Source of the DNA: JBELHJ01 sp042091495
Lineage (GTDB): Bacteria; Bacteroidota; Bacteroidia; Flavobacteriales; Flavobacteriaceae
DNA length: 8,240 nucleotides
Assembly (NCBI GenBank): GCA_042091495.1
Contig: JBELHJ010000077.1
Span: 1 to 8,240, forward strand
Direction of reading: 5' to 3'
The notes under the pieces are model-generated. The model was given only the letters and a program-made list of their open reading frames with translations. It did not search any database and was not told where the DNA came from. The position numbers and the translations under genes were made by a program. Shown one piece after another: positions 5,467 through 8,240 of this stretch (the first letter of the stretch is position 1; every line of letters starts with the position of its first letter).

Positions 5467-8240
5467 TTATAATCCTAATTCAATTCCAACAGAATATGTC
5501 TTCGGTGTAGGATAACCGTACTGTCCCGTAGCTTCTGCATCAAAACCTCTCCATCCAGATAAAGTAATTATATTTTCACCATTGGCAAAGAATCTAAGTC
5601 TAGATAAACCTAGTTTATCTAAATGCCTTTTTGGTAAATTATAACCAAACTGAATAAAACGTAATCTCACATAATCAGAATTGAATAAAAATCTATCTGA
5701 CAAATCACCTGCATCTATATTTGTAGCAAATAAAGATGGTATATCAGTAATTCTGTTATCTGGAGTCCAAGCTCTAGATAAATCATTGGACACATTAAAT
5801 TGACCAATATCATCAGAATCAATATAACCTGAGTATTCGAAATCATTTCTCCAAACCCCAATCGCGTAGTTGAATTGTGTAGTTAAAAAGAAATTTTTAT
5901 AATCTATTTCAAACCCAAAACTTCCCTGATAATCAGGAATTGAATTCTTACCAGTTCTTCTACGATCATCGTTAGTAGTATTTTCAGTTACATTACCATT
6001 GATGTCTAAGAATAATAAATTTCCATTTGCTGGGTTAACTCCTAAATAAGGTACACGGTAATTTTCACCAAGTATACCGCCTACTGCTGATATAGAAGTA
6101 GAACCGATAATATCACCTTCTGTTCCTAAATCAAGTAATTCTTGTTTATTGTAATTAATTAAACCTTTTAATAGAACAGAAAGACCTTCATTAACACTGG
6201 GCTTGATCAATTGATAATTTAATTCTGCATCAATCCCTTCATTTTTCATCTCACCTACATTTGCATTCAACGTAGATACACCTCCGTTTAATGCAGGAGA
6301 AATACTTCTTGATATATATAAATCATCTGTTGTTTTTCTGTAAACATCAACAGATCCTCTAAGTCTTTTATTCCAGATTTCGAAATCTACACCAACATTA
6401 GCCTGTGCAACAGTCTCCCATCTTAAATCAGGGTTAGGTAATTGAGAAAGGAATAAACCATTTTGACCTTGATATGTAGAACCTGTGCCGTATAATTCTT
6501 GTGTTAAATTGGCGCCTACAAAATAAGCATCAGTTCCAATTCCATTAACTACACGATCATTACCTGCTGTACCATAAGAACCTCTAAGCTTAAGTAAACT
6601 AAACGGTGAACTATCCATAAAGGATTCGTTATGAATATTCCAACGACCAGAAAAAGAATAGAAAGTACCCCACTTGTTAGAATCTGCAAACCTGTATGAT
6701 GCGTCACGTCTTACTGTAGCTGAAAAACCATACTTTTTATCATAATCATAATCAGCAAAAACAAAGAAAGAAAGTAATCCTGCATTTTGAACATTAGCCC
6801 CTGCATCATCAACAAAAAAGTCGTTTTCTGAGTTATCATCAATAAATGCAGCGCCATCTCCAGGATAAAAATTCTTGGGACTTAATCCTTCAGCAAAATA
6901 AGAGAAGAATCTTTGATGCGCCTTGAAGTACTCTGAAGATAAACTCGCTTCAACAGTATGTTTGTCATCAAATGTGTCTAAATACTTTAGTGAATTATTA
7001 AAATTCAAAGCCAAAACTCTATCTGAATATTGCTGTTGGAACCCCGGCGTTGTATTCCCATCCTCTGCAAAAAACTGCGCATTAAATGAATTTGGTGCTT
7101 CAGCTCTTGTTAGAGTTTCATTAGTAAAATCTGCACTTAAAGATGTAGTAAAACTAAGGAAATCTGTAAAATTATAGCTTGCATTCAAGTTAGCTAATAT
7201 TTTAATTTCGTCTTCTTTTCTAACGTAAGTGTCTTTCCTGTCCAGTAGCATCAAAGGTGTATTAAGAAAAGTAGCTGTAATTTCAGAACCTTTTCCAGGT
7301 TCATAATCATAAACAGATAAATATGGAACTGATTTGTTAGCACCTAGAATAAAGTTTCTATTAACAGCTCCACTACCAACTTCGTTAGGCTCATTAGATT
7401 CAGAATAGTTGATACTTAAACTGGTACCATATTGAAACTTTTCATTGTCTGATTTTCCATTTAAGTTGTTTCTGAAATTGAATCTTTTCAAATCACTGAC
7501 ATCCTTTAATGTACCTTCGGTTTCATTATAACCTAAACTCGTAAAAGAATTTAAGTTAGATCCACCTTGAGACAGAGTTAGTGTATGGCTATTGGTTAAA
7601 CCAGTGCCATAAAACACATCTAACCAATTGGTATTACTTTGTAATGCTAATGCTTCAATTTCAGCATCAGATAGTGAAGCCCCTAGACCAGAACCTTTAG
7701 TTTTTTCTATATTTAAAAGCTGTCTTGAATTCATCAAGTTATAATCATGACCCTGAAGTAATGAAAAACTTGATTGCCCTAAGTAATTCACTTTCAATCC
7801 AGATTCATAACTACCTCTTTTAGTTTTAATAACTACAACACCATTTGCTCCCCTATTACCATAAATTGATGTAGCACCCGCATCTTTTAACACAGTTAAA
7901 GAAGTAATTTCATTTGGATTCAAACTCCTAAAATTATCTTCATCAACAGGAATTCCATCTATCACAAATAGTGGTTCTGTATTACCATTTATTGATCCAA
8001 TACCCCTAATTGTAATTGTACTATTAGCACCTGGTTGACCACTGAATGTAGTAATATTCATACCTGCAACCTGACCTTGAAGCGTCTGAACAATAGATGC
8101 ATTAGGCCTTGCCTCAATTGTAGATGAAGAAATTGTCACAGAGGAAACGTTAGATGTTTGCTTAGTAGATGTCCTGAATGCCTCAATAACAACTTCATCA
8201 AGTGATGAAGCGTCTTCCATCATTAAAACATCTAATTTAG
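5467..8240 (-). CDS. SusC/RagA-family TonB-dependent outer-membrane transporter (5' end outside the window)
   Basis: This is the energised outer-membrane importer that works with the neighbouring SusD protein; TonB-ExbBD supplies the energy. The frame stays open to position 8240 and reads KLDVLMMEDASSLDEVVIEA across the Met codons at 8223 and 8220, so those Met are internal. The signal peptide and the carboxypeptidase-like N-terminal domain (about 100 residues in the family) must lie upstream. LDEVVIEAF resembles the TonB-box region. The plug follows, with SIVQTLQGQVAGMNI, SGQPGANSTITIRGIGSING and LFVIDGIPV, and the SusC signature LKDAGATSIYGNRGANGV (about 7813-7971 for the last two). The rest is a long beta barrel ending YGYPTPKTYSVGIELGL. 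The final residue is Leu, where many outer-membrane barrels have Phe. At least 924 codons are visible, and a full protein of about 1,000-1,050 residues is expected. The substrate is unknown. Confidence 0.95.
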   Translation of the reverse strand, partial: KLDVLMMEDASSLDEVVIEAFRTSTKQTSNVSSVTISSSTIEARPNASIVQTLQGQVAGMNITTFSGQPGANSTITIRGIGSINGNTEPLFVIDGIPVDEDNFRSLNPNEITSLTVLKDAGATSIYGNRGANGVVVIKTKRGSYESGLKVNYLGQSSFSLLQGHDYNLMNSRQLLNIEKTKGSGLGASLSDAEIEALALQSNTNWLDVFYGTGLTNSHTLTLSQGGSNLNSFTSLGYNETEGTLKDVSDLKRFNFRNNLNGKSDNEKFQYGTSLSINYSESNEPNEVGSGAVNRNFILGANKSVPYLSVYDYEPGKGSEITATFLNTPLMLLDRKDTYVRKEDEIKILANLNASYNFTDFLSFTTSLSADFTNETLTRAEAPNSFNAQFFAEDGNTTPGFQQQYSDRVLALNFNNSLKYLDTFDDKHTVEASLSSEYFKAHQRFFSYFAEGLSPKNFYPGDGAAFIDDNSENDFFVDDAGANVQNAGLLSFFVFADYDYDKKYGFSATVRRDASYRFADSNKWGTFYSFSGRWNIHNESFMDSSPFSLLKLRGSYGTAGNDRVVNGIGTDAYFVGANLTQELYGTGSTYQGQNGLFLSQLPNPDLRWETVAQANVGVDFEIWNKRLRGSVDVYRKTTDDLYISRSISPALNGGVSTLNANVGEMKNEGIDAELNYQLIKPSVNEGLSVLLKGLINYNKQELLDLGTEGDIIGSTSISAVGGILGENYRVPYLGVNPANGNLLFLDINGNVTENTTNDDRRRTGKNSIPDYQGSFGFEIDYKNFFLTTQFNYAIGVWRNDFEYSGYIDSDDIGQFNVSNDLSRAWTPDNRITDIPSLFATNIDAGDLSDRFLFNSDYVRLRFIQFGYNLPKRHLDKLGLSRLRFFANGENIITLSGWRGFDAEATGQYGYPTPKTYSVGIELGL

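Noticed and set aside
6923..7177. Plus-strand open frame of 84 codons
   Set aside because: It is antisense to the susC barrel region, with no recognisable motif or own promoter.
8218..8223. Met-Met as the start of the SusC-like protein
   Set aside because: The frame is open upstream to the window edge and reads KLDVL directly before the Met pair, matching the family's continuation into the N-terminal domain. A start here would also leave the outer-membrane protein without a signal peptide.
1..8240. CRISPR array, tRNA/rRNA genes, insertion sequence or integration site
   Set aside because: No regularly spaced repeats, structured RNA gene, transposase or recombinase, or flanking direct repeats were seen. 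The window is almost fully occupied by the six minus-strand genes.

Overview
The window is AT-rich DNA, and every gene I can support lies on the minus strand, so transcription runs from high to low coordinates. The sequence points to a member of the Bacteroidota, most likely a flavobacterium. The evidence is a SusC/RagA TonB-dependent transporter next to a SusD lipoprotein, lipobox cysteines followed directly by acidic residues, a secreted protease that appears to end in a type IX secretion (T9SS) sorting domain, A-rich translation starts without a Shine-Dalgarno motif, and a TAnnTTTG promoter element.

Layout in transcription order. (1) 8240-5467: a susC-like gene whose 5' end lies outside the window. 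(2) 5455-3941: a complete susD-like gene. (3) 3927-3106 and 3102-2260: two unnamed surface-type lipoproteins of similar size and plan. The gaps between these four genes are only 11, 13 and 3 bases, so they form one operon. (4) 2240-2211: a strong hairpin with a T run closes the operon. (5) 2179-254: a complete subtilisin-family (S8) secreted protease, with its own candidate promoter overlapping the foot of the terminator. (6) 205-1: the first 68 codons of an exported protein that runs off the left edge, probably an outer-membrane porin-like protein. The ORF track has no entry for this gene because it is cut by the edge.

Working model. SusC is the outer-membrane barrel and SusD its substrate-binding lid. 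The two lipoproteins sit where SusE/SusF-type accessory binding proteins usually sit. No glycan-degrading enzyme, sulfatase or regulator is visible. The only degradative enzyme nearby is the S8 protease, so peptide or protein uptake (as with RagAB) is a reasonable but unproven reading. I see no mobile element, CRISPR array, RNA gene or clearly new system; the gene set is a familiar type for flavobacteria. The open questions are the substrate, the nature of the two lipoproteins, and the terminator/promoter junction.
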